A DNA stretch of 64,000 bases, taken from the NCBI GenBank assembly GCA_014529385.2, contig CM043952.1:158129557-158193556 (forward strand). Direction: 5' to 3'. Position numbers and translations under genes: made by a program. This document shows positions 1 through 15,400 of this stretch, one piece after another; the first letter of the stretch is position 1, and each line of letters starts with the position of its first letter. The stretch is from Adiantum capillus-veneris. Lineage: Eukaryota; Streptophyta; Polypodiopsida; Polypodiales; Pteridaceae. Under the pieces are notes generated by a model, which did not search any database, was not told the DNA's origin, and saw nothing but the letters and a program-made list of their open reading frames with translations.

Positions 1-3000
1 GAGAGAGAGACTGTTGAACCAACCAACCTTGGCAATGAATTGATGATTATACAATGGAGGCAAGGTGTACTTATAATAGTCACCCTAGCAAATTGCACTA
101 ACCAAGCTTTGACAAATAAGTAAAATAAATACCTAAAAGCCAAAATAAATACACGAGAGAGAGAGAGAGAGATATTACTGTGAACCAACCAACCTTGGCA
201 GCGAATTGATGATTATACAATGGGGGCAAGGTGTACCTATAAAATCACCCTAGCAAATTGCGCTACCAAGCTTTGACAAATAAGTAAAATAAATACCTAA
301 AAGCCAAAGTAAATATTGGATTCACATTGAGCAGTTCACTTGAGATGCCATAACTTTAACATTGACGACCTCACCCATATGTGAAGAAAGACGCATTGAT
401 GCTGCTCTGCTACCTTGGAGGAGCCGATTGAAGAATCCCACTGACCGGAAGTGTGCGCAATAGCTCAATCCAAATGGCTATCAAAATGGTGGACATAGGA
501 GAGGACTGTGAGCCCAAAATGTGGGCACATCGAGCCTTGCACAATGGTCCAAAGTGTGATGCTACATATCGTGGTGAAAATTGTCTCGCTGACATAAATC
601 CAACCGATGACTTGCATCTCGGATCATCTGTGTAGAGTGCCCAGTCTATATCCTAAGGGAGTAAGCATGAAGACCAGATCTATCGACAAGCCCTGAAAAA
701 AGGTTTGTAACCCCAGAAATTGCAAAAGCCATGCACGCCAGGAACCCATCATTGGTGGCCACTCTAATCAACAAACAACAAACTATCATCCACACTGGCT
801 ACGCATATGGACAAACCCAAAAACAATGCCTCAAAGACTTAGGTTTTGAAGTACATCTCTGACAAGTCTACAACCAAAGATAAATGCAAGGATGACTAAT
901 GACAATTTCTTCGTGATAGATTGTAGTAGGGGTGTAGACTACTGCTCAACTGACACATCAATGACATAGAACCCAAATATCTTACAAGTCTTCCCTCGCC
1001 AAGTGAAATTATCCCACACCCCCCACTGACAAGCCTCATCCACTCCTACAAGAAAGCCAAAAGACTTGTGCCGATTGATGAGGACCACTGGATAAGTACA
1101 AGGTAGCAAGAGCATCTTGTAGACTATCCAAGGTGGGTGCGTCATATCGCACAAAGCACATTGTCATCTGCATACTCCTGATCCAACAAATCTGGCGAGT
1201 CAGTCAAAGGCATAGTAAGACCTTGAGTCAAAGGCATAGTAAGACCTCGATTCTGGGGTCTTGTAGGGTTAGATGCATTCATGGTTAGTCATAATAGATG
1301 CAATAACACTAATCCACTTGAGAAGAGCTTGAATGAAGCGTAGACTTTGATCAACTCAACTCATGGAAGTGCATACAAGCTTGCTCTTATAAATAGCTTC
1401 GGAAAGAGACCCTAAGTGATATCATCTATGATGCAGATAGTGCATTAATTGCACAAGGCTCTTCTCATGCTTCTTGTCATGCTCCAAGATAGGCATGGCT
1501 CATGTTGTGCTCATTTATGAGGGTTTAGGGGTAGTACCCATGGCTAGGGTTACTCCCTACAAACTCCCCCGTAAACCTAGTCATGGAACTTCTAGTCAAG
1601 TGATTGACTCCTAGGGTTATGTGATTTGCTAATACATCATGAGAGGTTCAAAATGATTCATCTCTTCATGGTTCACGAGGTGATCACTTGTCATACCCAG
1701 GTTCAAAGCTAGAGTACATCATTCAAAGTGATTTTAATGTAGATGATTCATCATCTTGTTGTGCAACAATCATGTGATCCGGTTCATTTGTTTTGTTATC
1801 GTAAGAAATGTCTCTTTCTTAGATGTTTTTAGCTCCCAATATCTGGTCCAAGAGAGCCCATGCTTGTGATGTCATAGAGCACTCCTCCAAGTGATGGAGG
1901 TAGTTGTCGTCGAGAGAGGTGACAATGATGCCATAGGCTTGCCTTTCCTTCTTTCTACCCATCTCGTGCTCTCTCTAGGGGATTTACAACATCCCATAGA
2001 TCCTTCATTACAAGATAGCATTTCACCTTGGATTAAGAGCAAAATCCATGGCCTAAGAAGTTTGCAGTGCTCTTTCTTGCCATAGTACAAAATATGAATA
2101 TTTTGTGAGGGAAAGGTCTTACCCTCTAGTGTCGAGATAGGCAGTGTCTAGTTCCCTTACAAATTTAGGGCTTAGTGGAGGTGAATGCAAAGAGGCTCTC
2201 CCTACCCAATATGCTATGCAAGTGCCAATTGATTACAGAAGATTGGGTCGTGCAGACTACTAATGGGGCAACACTCCTTCTTGACGATGATCTCCCAACT
2301 AGCGCCAGTCTTGGCCAAAGATTTAAGTGTCAAGCGTGAGTGAAGTGGCGGTTCGACTCGTTTTTCTTTATCAAGCTTGCACGAAGAATACTTGAGCAGC
2401 TCCAAACGGTGAATATGCCCGAGAGTGAACAAATTTGCAAGCTATGCTAATGATGAGCTTGTGCTTGATGACAAGCATGAGGCCAAAAACTAAATTGGAC
2501 GCTGAAGCCTTCATTAAGGAGCAAAAAAAAGGACACACAGCAAGTAAAAACGACTTGATTGTCTGCAATAGCTTAAGAAAATGGTCAAGTTAATGGACGC
2601 GGATGCGAGCTAGTCTTCTGCAACAGGCTAAGATTCTCTTGTATGTATATATGTGTATGTATGTATGTATGTATGTACATACATACGTCTATATGTATGT
2701 ATGTACATACATACGTCTGTATGTATGTATATTATTTATTTATTTTAAGGGCTAAATTCACTAAGTATAAGGAAGGAGTAAAGGTGGTCATGTGTTGTGC
2801 GTTAATTCATCTTGTGTCAGGTCTACTGTCAGCCATGCATGACAGCCACACACTCATAAAGAAGTTTCATAATCAATTCCCTTAGTCTAACTCTCACACA
2901 AAATTCTTTTAGTATAAAGCTCATTAGTTGAAGCCAAGCTCCTGCTATTAGTATACCAATCATTTGCAAAATCACATTGCAAAGAAAATAGGAAAACTTA

Positions 3001-4087
3001 TGAAGATCAAATATTCTGAAACAGTCAGGTAGCTCCACCCTGTGTTGCACGAAACGTTTCTGAACTAGAAACGTCCACCTGCAAAAAGAACATGAAACGG
3101 AATTCTCCAGGACAAGGAAACGGCGGGGGTACACCCAATTGAGAGTAGTAGCCAAACACAGAGTTCAAGCGCACATGGAAGAATCGTCGCTTGCAATCAT
3201 GCCAAGAAGAGAATTCTGTAAACTTATGGAGCTCTCTTTGTGTTGTGCAGAGGACTCCACTCTTTGTAAAGCTTGTCAGGCAGGCTTAGTTTAGCCTGAC
3301 TTTTTTTTTAATAATTTAACGCAAGCTTTACTTTTTTTCAAAGAGAAAAGTGGACGCAGCACCGTTTCAACGCGTTTCAAGGCAGCTGGAAACGTGCAGC
3401 CCCACCAGAAACGCAGAAACGCATTTCCAGAGGCTGGGGTGTCGTTTCCTGCAACACAGGCTCCACCTTTCCACAAGGTATGCACATAAAATGGTCTGGA
3501 CTCTACACAGCAGATTTAGGCCACAACTACATGGTGACTGCTCAAAAAAATTCAAAAAAAGAAAGCAAGAAGGTCAAAAGATGAGCCCAAAAAGGCACAG
3601 TTCCTTGAATATTCCCACCTCTCAGACAAATCCAGATTCGGTACATTAACAAAACTACTGAGGTGGGAGGTTCCATGACTGCATTTGTCATCAACCAAAG
3701 TGAGTGGAAAACATCAACCAAAGTGAGTGGAAAAAAATTAGACTCTTACCACTTGGAGACTGTCCAGTACAAATGCCAAGATTTGAGAAGTTCTTTCAAT
3801 GCCCTCAGCCATCATGTCATTAGTTTTCCAGTTAGACCTGCATAAGGGTACCTTCAGGCAGCAACAATGTCAAGCCACCTCTCACTCTACCACTGAAAGG
3901 TGAGCAAAGAGCAAGGACCAAGTTAAATGCTCATACAAGTCGTGACAAAAAACCAGTTTTAAAACGCCACGGTTTTAAACAAAGTTTCAATCCACCGTCC
4001 ATGCGGAACCCTTTAAGCTCCATCCAAAGTCTCATTCCCCACCAAGTCTTAAACAGATAGAGGTCTGGTTCTCTTCAAATTCTTGTT

Positions 4088-4137
<50 letters not shown>

Positions 4138-5595
4138 GACTAGCGCGAAGTGAGAACAGCAGCTTCCGGTCTCTACAACATCTTCGAGATTAGCTTTTCC
4201 CGCCTACACTTTTGACGAGACAGTCGAGACGAGAGGAGAAGGGGGGGGGGGGGAGAGGGGGGGCCAAATGGTGTGAGTTTAAAATGGACGATTGAAAACC
4301 TCAAAAGCCGAGCAGGGGCTACCAGCCGGAGGAAATTCCAAAAAAGCCAGTTGATACGATTCGAAATGTTGCGAAAGCAAAAGGGTATAGACTGTTGGCT
4401 TGGTAGTACGCATGGAGAGGAATTGGCAGCAATGCATGAGCCACGTGCGAGCCGAGCAAGCGTTGTTGGGGCCGCGGGGAGGGGGGGGGCCTGGGTTTGG
4501 CATTGGAATGTCTGTTTTTATTTTTAGTCTTAGAGAGATGTGTCTATCAATGAATTGGGAGTGTTGGAGTGGTCTACGATGATGATAACTAGGCCGCGCT
4601 CGTAGGTGGTTGGGTTTCGACCTCATCCAAAACGCTTTTTGAATATGAAGCCTTCAACTTGGAACCCTTGGGAGTGGAAGCATCTTGACAGTAAATGAAT
4701 AAACAACGAGTGGAGCCAATAGGGGGTACCGAGTAGGGCCCACTAATCTCAGAAAAATAAAAATTCTTTCAAAACATTTTAAGCACATAAGTGTAGGGCC
4801 CACTAATCTCAAAAAAATAAAAATTCTTTCGAAACATTTTAAGCACATAAGTAAAGGGTAAGTATAGGAAACAAAAAGCCCCTATCCAGGGACCCACCTC
4901 CTATAGGTCCATCATAGTCCATTTCTCACAGAAAACCAGCCATTTAGATTTTTCAGACCAAACAGACTAGTTGAGATTGTTCTATCCTTACTCTTCTCCA
5001 CCATATTGCAGTCACCTATCAGTAGCCACTCCCGAAGGCAATAGGGGGATCCCTAAGGTGCATCCACAACTTGGCTCTATCCTTGGCATTGCAGGGGCCA
5101 TATGTGTTTATTCTGGTCATAGGTTGATCTGTCCAACTGACTCTCACTCCTAGGACTCTCTCAGAGGGGTGATTTAGGACCACTTTGGGCTCTAGGTCCT
5201 TGTCCACAATAGAGAGGACGCCACTGAACCCGTCCACTCCCTCTCCATAGAAAACCACCTTCTTCCCCAATGCCTGTTTTCTTTTACTACGAGCATCCAG
5301 ATGATGTTATTGTATGGCCTATCAATTAACTTCCTTATCCTTTCTAACTTCCTCCCAGAAGAGGGCGTGCTTCTTGCGGGTCGTTAATCCTTTCACGTTC
5401 CATGATTAGATAGCTAGACCTTCCATCATTGGGAGAGAGTCCTCAACATCCACCAATCCCTGCCCCATTTCTGCATCCCTGAATCTAGGAGAGTCAGGAG
5501 GCTCTCCAGCAACTCGAGGTTCCTTCACTTGAAGCACTTCAAATGGATTGTGGAGCGGGAGGACACAAGTCCCTCCCTTAAGTTGAGCCCAAGGG

Positions 5596-5635
<40 letters not shown>

Positions 5636-8600
5636 TTCCCTTTCAAGGCTCCAGTATCCTTCAATGATACGGATTCTCTAGCCACCCTTTTTATCCTCTT
5701 CAGTCGTGGGACTTGCATAGCCAATGAAGTTGTTACTATCTTAAGTTTAGGTGTAGAAGCATGAAAAACTATCAGATTTTCCTTACATGGGCCTTTGGGG
5801 ATTTGCAATGTGAGGCTCCGCTTTTTCACAGGCTTCTCCTGCAAATTGGTGGCTTCATTATCGCACATCATAGCCTCCTTTTCCTCCCTTGCTCTTGTCC
5901 CTACGTTACTCTTCATTTGTTTCTCCTTCTCTTCCACAATTGCTTCCTTCATAGGGACTTGGTTTCCTAGCTCTACACTCGAATCTTGCATTGTGGGATC
6001 GGTATTCCCATTAACCTTCATGAGACAATCCTTGGCAAAGTGCCCAAATTTGTTACACTCAAAGCATGCCCCAAAGTATGTCCCGAAATTGAATAAAATA
6101 GTAATGAGTCGAGCTCCAGCATTGATCACCATTCCTCTTAGGTGGTGACTTAGAAATATTTCAACCTATACAAACCCAGTCAGAGGATCTGCCCAGTCCC
6201 ATCTTGTTAGGAAAAAACAAGGGGACCTAGCTTACTGGCCAACAACCTGATGTTATCCCAGAGCCAGCTAGGCAGACTCGCGAACTCGACCCAGACAGGA
6301 TATATCCCTTGGATGGATTTCGCTCAGTCAAATATTGATTCCCATGGCACTACACACACAGTAGTCCTGTTAAATATTAGGGGGCCCTTATCCAGGATCT
6401 TTAACACGTCAGAGACCTCCTTGAATCTAGCTGAGCAGAAGCCCTTGGCTTGGTAAGTGGTGTTTTCGATTGCCCCCCCCCCCCCCCGACCAAGAATTTG
6501 TGGTCTTTGAGTTTATTGGATCAACTCAAATCTATTAAGGACTCTCCTATTGAAGCCAAACACGAGCGTAATCTTAGTTTGCATGGCTAGCTGCTTTTTT
6601 ATAAGTGTTGGAGGAATTGCGTTAGTGATAGCCTCCGTGACCTCCACTTGCTGCTATAGCAGAGACTTCTTTAGAGCACTATAGGCTCGATCCGCCATCC
6701 CGTCTTCGAAAATCCCATTCACTATGCTTGGGAGCAAGTTCTTTTGTTATTGTTTGTGAAAGGGCGGTGGTAATGCGTGTGTTAGTCTCCACCCAACTGT
6801 GCTATCTTATAGCCTTCCCCTAGCGTACACATTGTCCGGCCGTGCCGGTGGCCTTGCCCACAGGACCCATGTCCTTACATTACCCCCCCTTGGAGAATCG
6901 TTTTCATCCTCGAAAACGAACGTAGGAAAACGTTTCTTAAGTGCGGAGACATTCTCCCATGTAGAACCTTCTTCAAGTCTATCTGGCCATTTTACCAACA
7001 CCTGTCGTCTGACATGATGTCTTGTGCGAAGTTCATGAGAATCCAAAATCTTTTCGGGCTCATGAGGAATGCTTGGCGATTCGATAAGGTCAACTAACAC
7101 ACCTGTGTCAATGACGTTATCATTCTGTCCTAGCTGTTTTCGTAAACGGCTAACATGAAAAACAAGATGAACTCGTCAGTGCTCTGGGAGAGCTAACTTA
7201 TAGGCCACTTGACCTATATGTTTGAGAATGGTAAACGGTCCACAATAGCGTGGTGAAAGTTTAGCAACTTTTCCCGTCTTCAGACTTTCTGAATGCTCTG
7301 GAACTTTGAGGAAAACCTTGTCTCCTTCTTCGAAAGTAGCAAGACTACGATGCTCATCTGCGTACTTCTTATATCGATCTTGAGCTTGCTTAACATTCTG
7401 TCGAGCAACTCGAAGCATGTCAAAATGGTCTTGGAGAAATCCTTTGCTTATTGTATCTTCTTCTTGGCCAACCCCACCGTAAAGGGTGATCTACGTTGAA
7501 ATCCATATAAAAGCATAAATGGACTAAACCCCGTAGTCACATGCTTTGAACAATTATAAGCAAATTCCAATATAGGTAAGTAGTCTTCCCAATTGGGCAG
7601 TAGTCTTACAATCATAATCTTGAAGGATTTTTGCCCATCTAGCTTTACGGCCCTTCAAGTCTATTTGAGTAGTAAACCATTTGATACTCTCATGGTCAAA
7701 AACTACTTCAAACTCGGCACCATATAAATAGTGTCTCCAGTTTTGTAAAGCGTGAATTATGGCATAGAGATCTCTCTCATAAACATAATAATTCTGTTGA
7801 GCTCTATCTAACTTTTTACTTTCAAAGGCTATAGGTCTTCCCTCCTGGGGAAGTACCGCACTAATGGCTTTATCACTAGCATCAGTCTCTACCACAAACG
7901 GCTTAAGTGGGTCGACTATTGCTAGGATGGGAGCAGTGGCTATAGCTACCTTGAGCTGTTCGAAACTGCGTTTTTGGGCTTCTTCCCAAGAAAAGGTCTT
8001 ACCTTTTACTTTAAGTCGATCGGTCATAGGAACAGTGAATCAAGCCATGCCTAAAAATATTTGAATCTCCTCAACAGTGTTGGGATGTGGCCATCGAAGA
8101 ATGTCAGTGACCTTGTCAGTGTCCATCTTGATGCCAGAATAAGAGATCACATGATCGAGGTAATGTATCTCTATTTTAAAGAAATCGCACTTGCTTTGCT
8201 TAGCATACAGCGCGTTGTCGTGCTGTGACACGTACATAGTGGGAACGCATGCTACAAGATCTATCTTGTAATTTTTTAGATACATAATTATATTTTCTAT
8301 AATGTACATATACATATTTAAGTATAATAATAAGCCTTCTATCTCATCCTATTATTTTTCTTAAGGGTAACCTATTCTTACTTTACCATCAGAAAATACT
8401 ATGGGAAAAGCGTCAATAGCTCCGCCTCTTTAACTTGGGGCAAAAAGCATTGATTCTTTATTTCTACTATCTCATTATCATCTCACACCCTAGCTAGATC
8501 CTATATCTAGGGTAAACTCCAATATATATATATTCTATGTATTTTTTATATTTTTCTTATATTTCTTTTTAAATAGCTACTAGGAGGGAATCAAATCCTG

Positions 8601-9386
8601 GTGGGACACTAGGTGGCATGATTTCAAAGATACACTTATTTTAATGCATTATTGCAAGCATGATTCCAAAACTTTGTCAAGGAGCAATGTCATGCTTTCA
8701 TATGGCATGAGGTGTCCTTTGGAATCAAATGAAAGTCTAAGCTAAGGGGACTACAGGAAGACTTTTGCTGCCAGAAATGGATCCTATTTTGATGATTTTT
8801 TTGCACAAGGTTCCAATCCAAATTGGAAAATGCATATAAAAAGGTAGTCGTAGGTAATGAGCTGAAGTTTCTGCCCATATTTTTACTTTTTTATTTGGAG
8901 CCACGGTTGAGGAGATATGATCAAAGTACTGGACCCCAGTCTGTCCACATCATGCAGGGATAGCTCATTTCCAACTTTTTCAATTTCTGATCACACTGGC
9001 TCCTCTCTTCTTGTGTAAACCCTTGGGGGTTCCCTTCACCTATAAAAGGGGACCTCTTCTTCCTTGAAAACAACTCAAGCATTCAAGCCATTGATGAGAG
9101 GAATTCATGTGGGAGGGAGTAGTAATGCCAAATTGTACTTAGTCATTAACATAAGCCTAAGCCTACACTTTCTCCTAGAAGAAGACTAGCCATTCTTGCA
9201 ACAAGCTAACCTTGGAAGATCAACTCTAATCAAAGAAGGTCTTGCACTTGGTGTATCAATCAAAGTGGAATTATCCACTCTTCTTCTCTCTCCATCAATA
9301 ATGGTGCCGAAGGGTTTGTCAAGTAAGATGTGTTCTACATTGATGTTTTCTTGATTTCTTGTTGTTTTATTTTTCATCTCTAATCC

Positions 9387-9426
<40 letters not shown>

Positions 9427-12400
9427 ATCTCATCTCCTTAACCAAACTTATCTCTCTCACTCTTAGTAATTCATCCTCTCTACAAATTTTAGGTTCTCTT
9501 TGCTACATGTACATCTCTCCCCGCAGTATCCTTATTGCCCACGGGCAAGAATAGGGTTTGGGAGGAAAACTTCTGACCTCTTCACTTCTCTCATATCTAC
9601 ATTTCTCACATACTATCCTAGATGAATAATCCACATGATGATAATTTCTATCGCTTTCACTCTGTACGATCTATTAGAATTAACGTATGGATTAGCCGTA
9701 AAATACACTTTCAACAACGTATAGTGTTTCTCTTTGGCCCAGAAAGGCTCAATGAAATACTTCTATCATCGGATCCCATCATACTACCTCTCATAGACTA
9801 TAACTTTTCTTTTGACGTAAGCGTAGTTATCTTGCTATGAACCAAGAGGATTTGTACACACAATTAATCCCAATCACTAGACAAAATATATATGTTATGG
9901 TAAGCACAAAACTACAATTCCAAAGAACAATTCGTAGCCTATTTGGTCAGCCAAGATCGAATGCCATTAACTCATCTATTAACCCTTTCATATTACCCAT
10001 GATACGATATGACCATAGCCTTGATGTTTTCATCTTTGTGTTGTTTTGACACTCTCTTTTGTGTTCTTTCTTTGTGTGTGTGAGTGCAAGAGAGAAAGAG
10101 TGGGGCTTCTTTGATTGCACTTCTTTCCAAACCCTAGTCTTCATGGCATCTATGGTTTAACTCCTTCATATAGTTTTAAAGTTCTCTCACGAACTCTCAC
10201 AGCCAAAAGCCCGGTGATTTCCTAGCAAGACCGCAAATTTATCGACAGCGTGAGCTCGTAGCTGTTCGAACACTAATCGTAAGTGTTCTATGTGTTCATC
10301 TTCAATCTTACGTTAAATGAGAATGTCATCAAGGAAAACCACAACAAATTTTCCAAGATAGGGACGTAAGACACTATCCATGAGTTTCATAAATGTAGTT
10401 GGAGCATTGGTTCGACCAAAGGGTATAACCAAAAATTCAAAATGCCCGAACCGTGTTCTAAAGGCAGTTTTGGAGATATCTTGTAAAAGGATACGCACCT
10501 GGTGGTATTCTGAACGAAGATCTATCTTTGTATAGCCCCATGGAGTTGATAAAAAAACTCATCTACTCTTGGCAGAGGATACTTGTTCTTGATGGTTATG
10601 GCGTTTAATCTGCGATAATCTACGCACATGCGCATAGTACCATCTTTCGTTTTTACCAATAGAATTGGTGATGCCCAAGGCAAAGTGCTAGGTCTAATGA
10701 AACCACGGGCGAGGTAGTTAGCCAATTGACTCTCAACCTCCTTGGCTTCTTTAGCACTCATACGATAAGGTGGTTTACTCACCGGTTTAGTGTCTGGCAA
10801 GACATCTATGCCATGTTGCACATCACGTGTAGGGGGTAAACCCGGTGGTAAATCACTTGAGAACACATCACTATACTTCATGAGTAAGTGAGTTAGCTTT
10901 TGCCGTGCAAAAGGAGAAAGTAAACTAGTGTTATGCTGGGATGGAGAATCTTGTAATTCCTGTGATGTTTGTTTTACAACAGTTGCACGTTGCTCTATAG
11001 AATTAAAATTGAGAGCACTTTGCTCGTTAGATTTGTTAACACTTTGTTTATCAGTAGAATTCATTTCACTTTGCATACCATTAAAATTCATTGCACTTTG
11101 CGTACCATTACTAGAAGTCACCGCACTTTGCTCTTCAGAATTCACAAGACTTGTAGACAAGCAGTAACACAAAAAGACTCATCTATTAAAATTGCTTTCT
11201 GCAAAATAGAAATCTCGGTTGTATATATGAGAGGTGCATATGTTATATTTTTCTCACCAAGCAAAAGCACATGTTTACCATTGGCCATAAGGATAAGGAG
11301 TTGTGTTCACAACTAGTGTGCATTGTGTTTCCTAAACCATGCAGCCACTCCCGTCCTAAAACTACATTAGCACGGTCCATGTTCATAACTTGGAAGTCAA
11401 GGGTCATCGTATGATCTTGAAAAATAAGTTCAACCCCTTGAACTACCGTGTCCCATACTTCTTTATCATTCCCATACATTTGCTCCACCACATACTTGTG
11501 AGAGCAGGGAGTCTATGTAAGCTTCAATTTCTTGACTAGCTTATAGTTCAAGAAGTTATGAGTTGCGCCATCATCCACTAAAATACGAACACGTTGTTCG
11601 TTAATAGTGCCATGCATGCGAATCAAATCATGGGGTCCAAAAGTGGTCTGCCACATTGAAGCAGGCACACAACACTTGTGCTTTTCTTCCATATGAAGAA
11701 CCTTTACAACACAATATTTAGGAGATGAATCTAATGTGAGGCGTTGCACCGTGTGCATGGCCTTTTCTTTGCCTTGCAAAAGAAGACAATCTTTCTTGTT
11801 ATATTGGTCCAAAAGACATCTAAAACACAAATTGTGTTTCTTTGCACGCTCAAAACCAGCAGTGCTGAGAGACCCACGTGGAGTATCTCGTGATTGCTTA
11901 GGCTTCTTATTCTCTTGTGGACGTGGAGAGGTAGATTGTCTCTTATTCCTCTTGGAACGTGTGGGAGATCTACCTCGCCATTGGCTCTTAGCCACATTGC
12001 TCTTAGCAAAAGTATTCTTAGAGTAGGGAACATTTCCTTTTCTCTCTTGGTCATCATCATATCTTTCCGCATGACTGATGGCTTCTTCCAAATTTTTTGG
12101 ATGTTGAGTCTTGACATGAAGACGATAGTCTTTGTCAAGACCCCTATTAAAACCCCGTATCTTTTGGAATTCATCTAGACCTTCTAGTTTTAATATGATT
12201 TTCCGATACTTCAAAAGGTATTGTGTGAGAGAGGCCAGACATACGGCATGCATCTCATGCTAACCAATTCTTATCTTCTTCATTAGAGTCAAAAAACTCT
12301 TTGGAGAAAGAAGCTTGAAACGCAGCCCAAGATGGAGGACGAGCATCTATTGGAAATTTCATCCATCACTTATAGGCCTTGCCTTTAAGAGATAGACTTG

Positions 12401-15400
12401 ATTCCACAGCCGTCTTTATATCCGGGGTATGTCTCAATCTATGAATATCACTCCATTTGTGTAAGAATGTATTGACGGCATCCTTGTTTGCGATTACTCT
12501 CTTCCCCGTGAAACTCAGGAATGGTGATATTCTTAAGTAATGCATTGCTACCTTCTGCATCTTCTGCAGCACTTGTCTCTTGGACTCCTTGAGTAGTGCG
12601 AGCTTGGTTCCCTTAAACTGTGCCGCTTGTGGCTCCTTGAGTCATCTATGAATTCATAAATTTTAGAAGTAACTCCGTAAGATTGGTAACATTTGCATTG
12701 AGTGCAGAGAGGTTGCTTTCAAGTACGCTTTGGCGATGTTCCAAAGTCTTGAAAGAAGCCATATCTACAAGCCCATGATCTCCTAAATCATCATCATCAT
12801 GCATATTAGTGTCAGCAGCATCCCTGGTGCCCTAATTTTGATCTACGTGCTCAAAATCAAATGTGTGTGTAGGTGGGATATCCTCACTGGCCATGGTAAA
12901 CACACACTAATGCAAGGAGAGAAAAAAAAAAGACAACTTGTACGTTGAGAAATTGAAGTCTTTGTGTTTTGTATACTCCGCGATTTGCGTTGCATACGAA
13001 CTTAGCCTTGCGAAAATTTGAGCGCTTCACTTGTCATTTGTTGTAAGAACACCTTTGATGATTCTTCACAAAAACCCGTTGTTTTTGTGAAGGCTTTTGT
13101 TCATTTGAAGCTACCTCTTTGAGGAAAAAAGAATTTTTGGAGGAAAACTTGCCTTCCTCCAAGAAGTGAAAAGGAAGGGTGAAGCTACTTCCTTGAAGTT
13201 TGAAGCTTTTCCTTTCCTTCTAGCTTTCCTTTCAACACAAGTAGGCTATCTTTCCTCGTTATACACAACAAGGGTCAATAGCTTGATGGTAAAGTGTTGG
13301 CCTCTTACCCTCATGGGGTGGGTTCAACCCTCCTTCATGCAAGGGTTAAGTGGGCCTTCCTACGTGCATAGCCAACGGGGAAGCCTTTGGAGCCTCAGTG
13401 TCGTCGAGTTGCTAATTAAGTTTGCCTTGATAGCCCACCTTAGTCACCCGTTGTGGAGGGCGTAGATGGGGCGGCCACGGTCGGTTATTTGTCCACACGT
13501 TGTGCACAAGAAAGCGTGCCTATCTTCTTTTGCTGCACAATGGAGATGTTGTTGTCTGCGGAACGTGGGAGAGAAATAGAGTGTCGCACGCACATGCAAG
13601 TTGCTTTCAGCCTCCTCCCAAAAATAGCTCGGATACTAGTGAAAGAGCGGTGGTAGTGCGTGTGATAGTCTCCACCCAACCGTGCTATCTTATAGCCTCC
13701 CCTAGCCTACACACTGTCCGGCCGTGCCGGTGGCCTTGCCGGTGGCCTTGCCCATAGGACCCATGTCCTTACAGTTTGGGCCATCTTCTAACTGATTGTT
13801 TACTTCTTTAAGTTCATGTTCGAGTTGAGCTTTTACATTCCTCAAATTTTCTTGGCCTCTCTCACTTGATGCCTCAATAGTTGTGTCTTTAGCGCAATCC
13901 TTGGGGTTTGGACCTTTCAGAATGCTTGTGAATGAGATGCATGGTTTGAGAGTAGCAAAAGTTGTTGATCCCTTGTTCACATTCGTATCGATCTACCCTT
14001 GGGGCACTCCCGCCTTGAGTGTCTTCGCCTCGAAGTTAAATCCTTGAGCACTATGGAATAGGTATGTTCCTTTTTCTTTACCCAAGAGGACCTTGTCTTC
14101 TAAAAGAACATTATTAATCATCTAGGTCGAACCCCTTGTCAGAGCCCCACCCTTCGTTATGGCGTCTTTCAAAGGTCGTGAACTCGTCCCTTCCTGCTCA
14201 TCCATTGGAGCGACTCCATCATTCATTGATGTTTTTTTGGCCGCTAGCAATTGCGAAACTTAATGATCCTCCATAGGCAAGGCCTCGGATTCCCCTTTTA
14301 GCACTGTGACGGAGCTAAAATCTATGCACAAAAGAAGGAAGGGGGGGGGGGGCACCAAGCACCCTAGGTTAGGTGGGGGCTAGGAGCACCGGGGGAACAA
14401 TCCTCAGTAGAGAGAATACAAACGAAAAAAGAATGTTGAAGATAGAGCATTGAATATAAATTTAAAATGCGCACATTATAAATATAATACGCGTAGCAAA
14501 AAATCGTTGATTACAGCTTAAGTGGAGGTGCACTGAGTAAGGCAAACACATGAAACTCAGGAAATCCAAAGGGGAGGGACAGGCCCCCAGAGGGAGTAAG
14601 AAGCTGCTTGTCTCACTGGTGCACACATGTTCAAAGACCCTCTATTTAGAAGGCTTACCAAGAAAGCTTTGAGTAAACTCAATAAAGATATTAAGCTATA
14701 AAAATCTAAAGCTTGGGACCTCTTTGCTCAAAGTATACAAAAGGTGATCAAAAGCTTCGGCCCTTGGATGAAAAAGGCTCGGAAAGAGCATTGGAAACAA
14801 CTCGAAGAGGAGGTTGCTCTTCTGGCTTCCAAAAAAGCTGTTAAGCTGGCCTTCAAAGAAGAACACAAAAGGTGACTGGAAGCTAAAGCCAACCTGGCCG
14901 AGCAATAGCTCGAGGAGGTCAGGAGGGCGAGATTGATATCCAGGGAGACCTTCCTTCAGCCAGAGGCTGCTAATCAAGCACACTTTTTTAGGGCCTTGAA
15001 AATCAAGAAAAGCAGGGGCTCAGTCCACTCGCTCGCATATTAGAATGGGAATGCTACGCAAGACCAAGATGAAATGGCTATGATGATGCTTGATCATCTA
15101 AGACAAATTATTGGCCAACCAGAGACCCGCTCAAGAAGTGGTTGAACCCAGAGCAACCTTGCTCGAGAGTGTTAATCAAAAAATTCCCCAACCTAAAGCC
15201 AACCGTCTTGAGATGGCCTTTTCTGAAGATGAGTGCTCACTTGCATTGCAAGCTCTTGGCAAGGAGAAGTCCCCTAGCTAGGATGGTCTGACCACAAAAT
15301 TCTTCAAGGAGTTATGGGATGACCTCAAGGTCCCAATCGCGTATATGGCTAACCAAGATTTTGTCAAGGGGTCATTGGATCCTAGTGTGAAAAGAGGGCT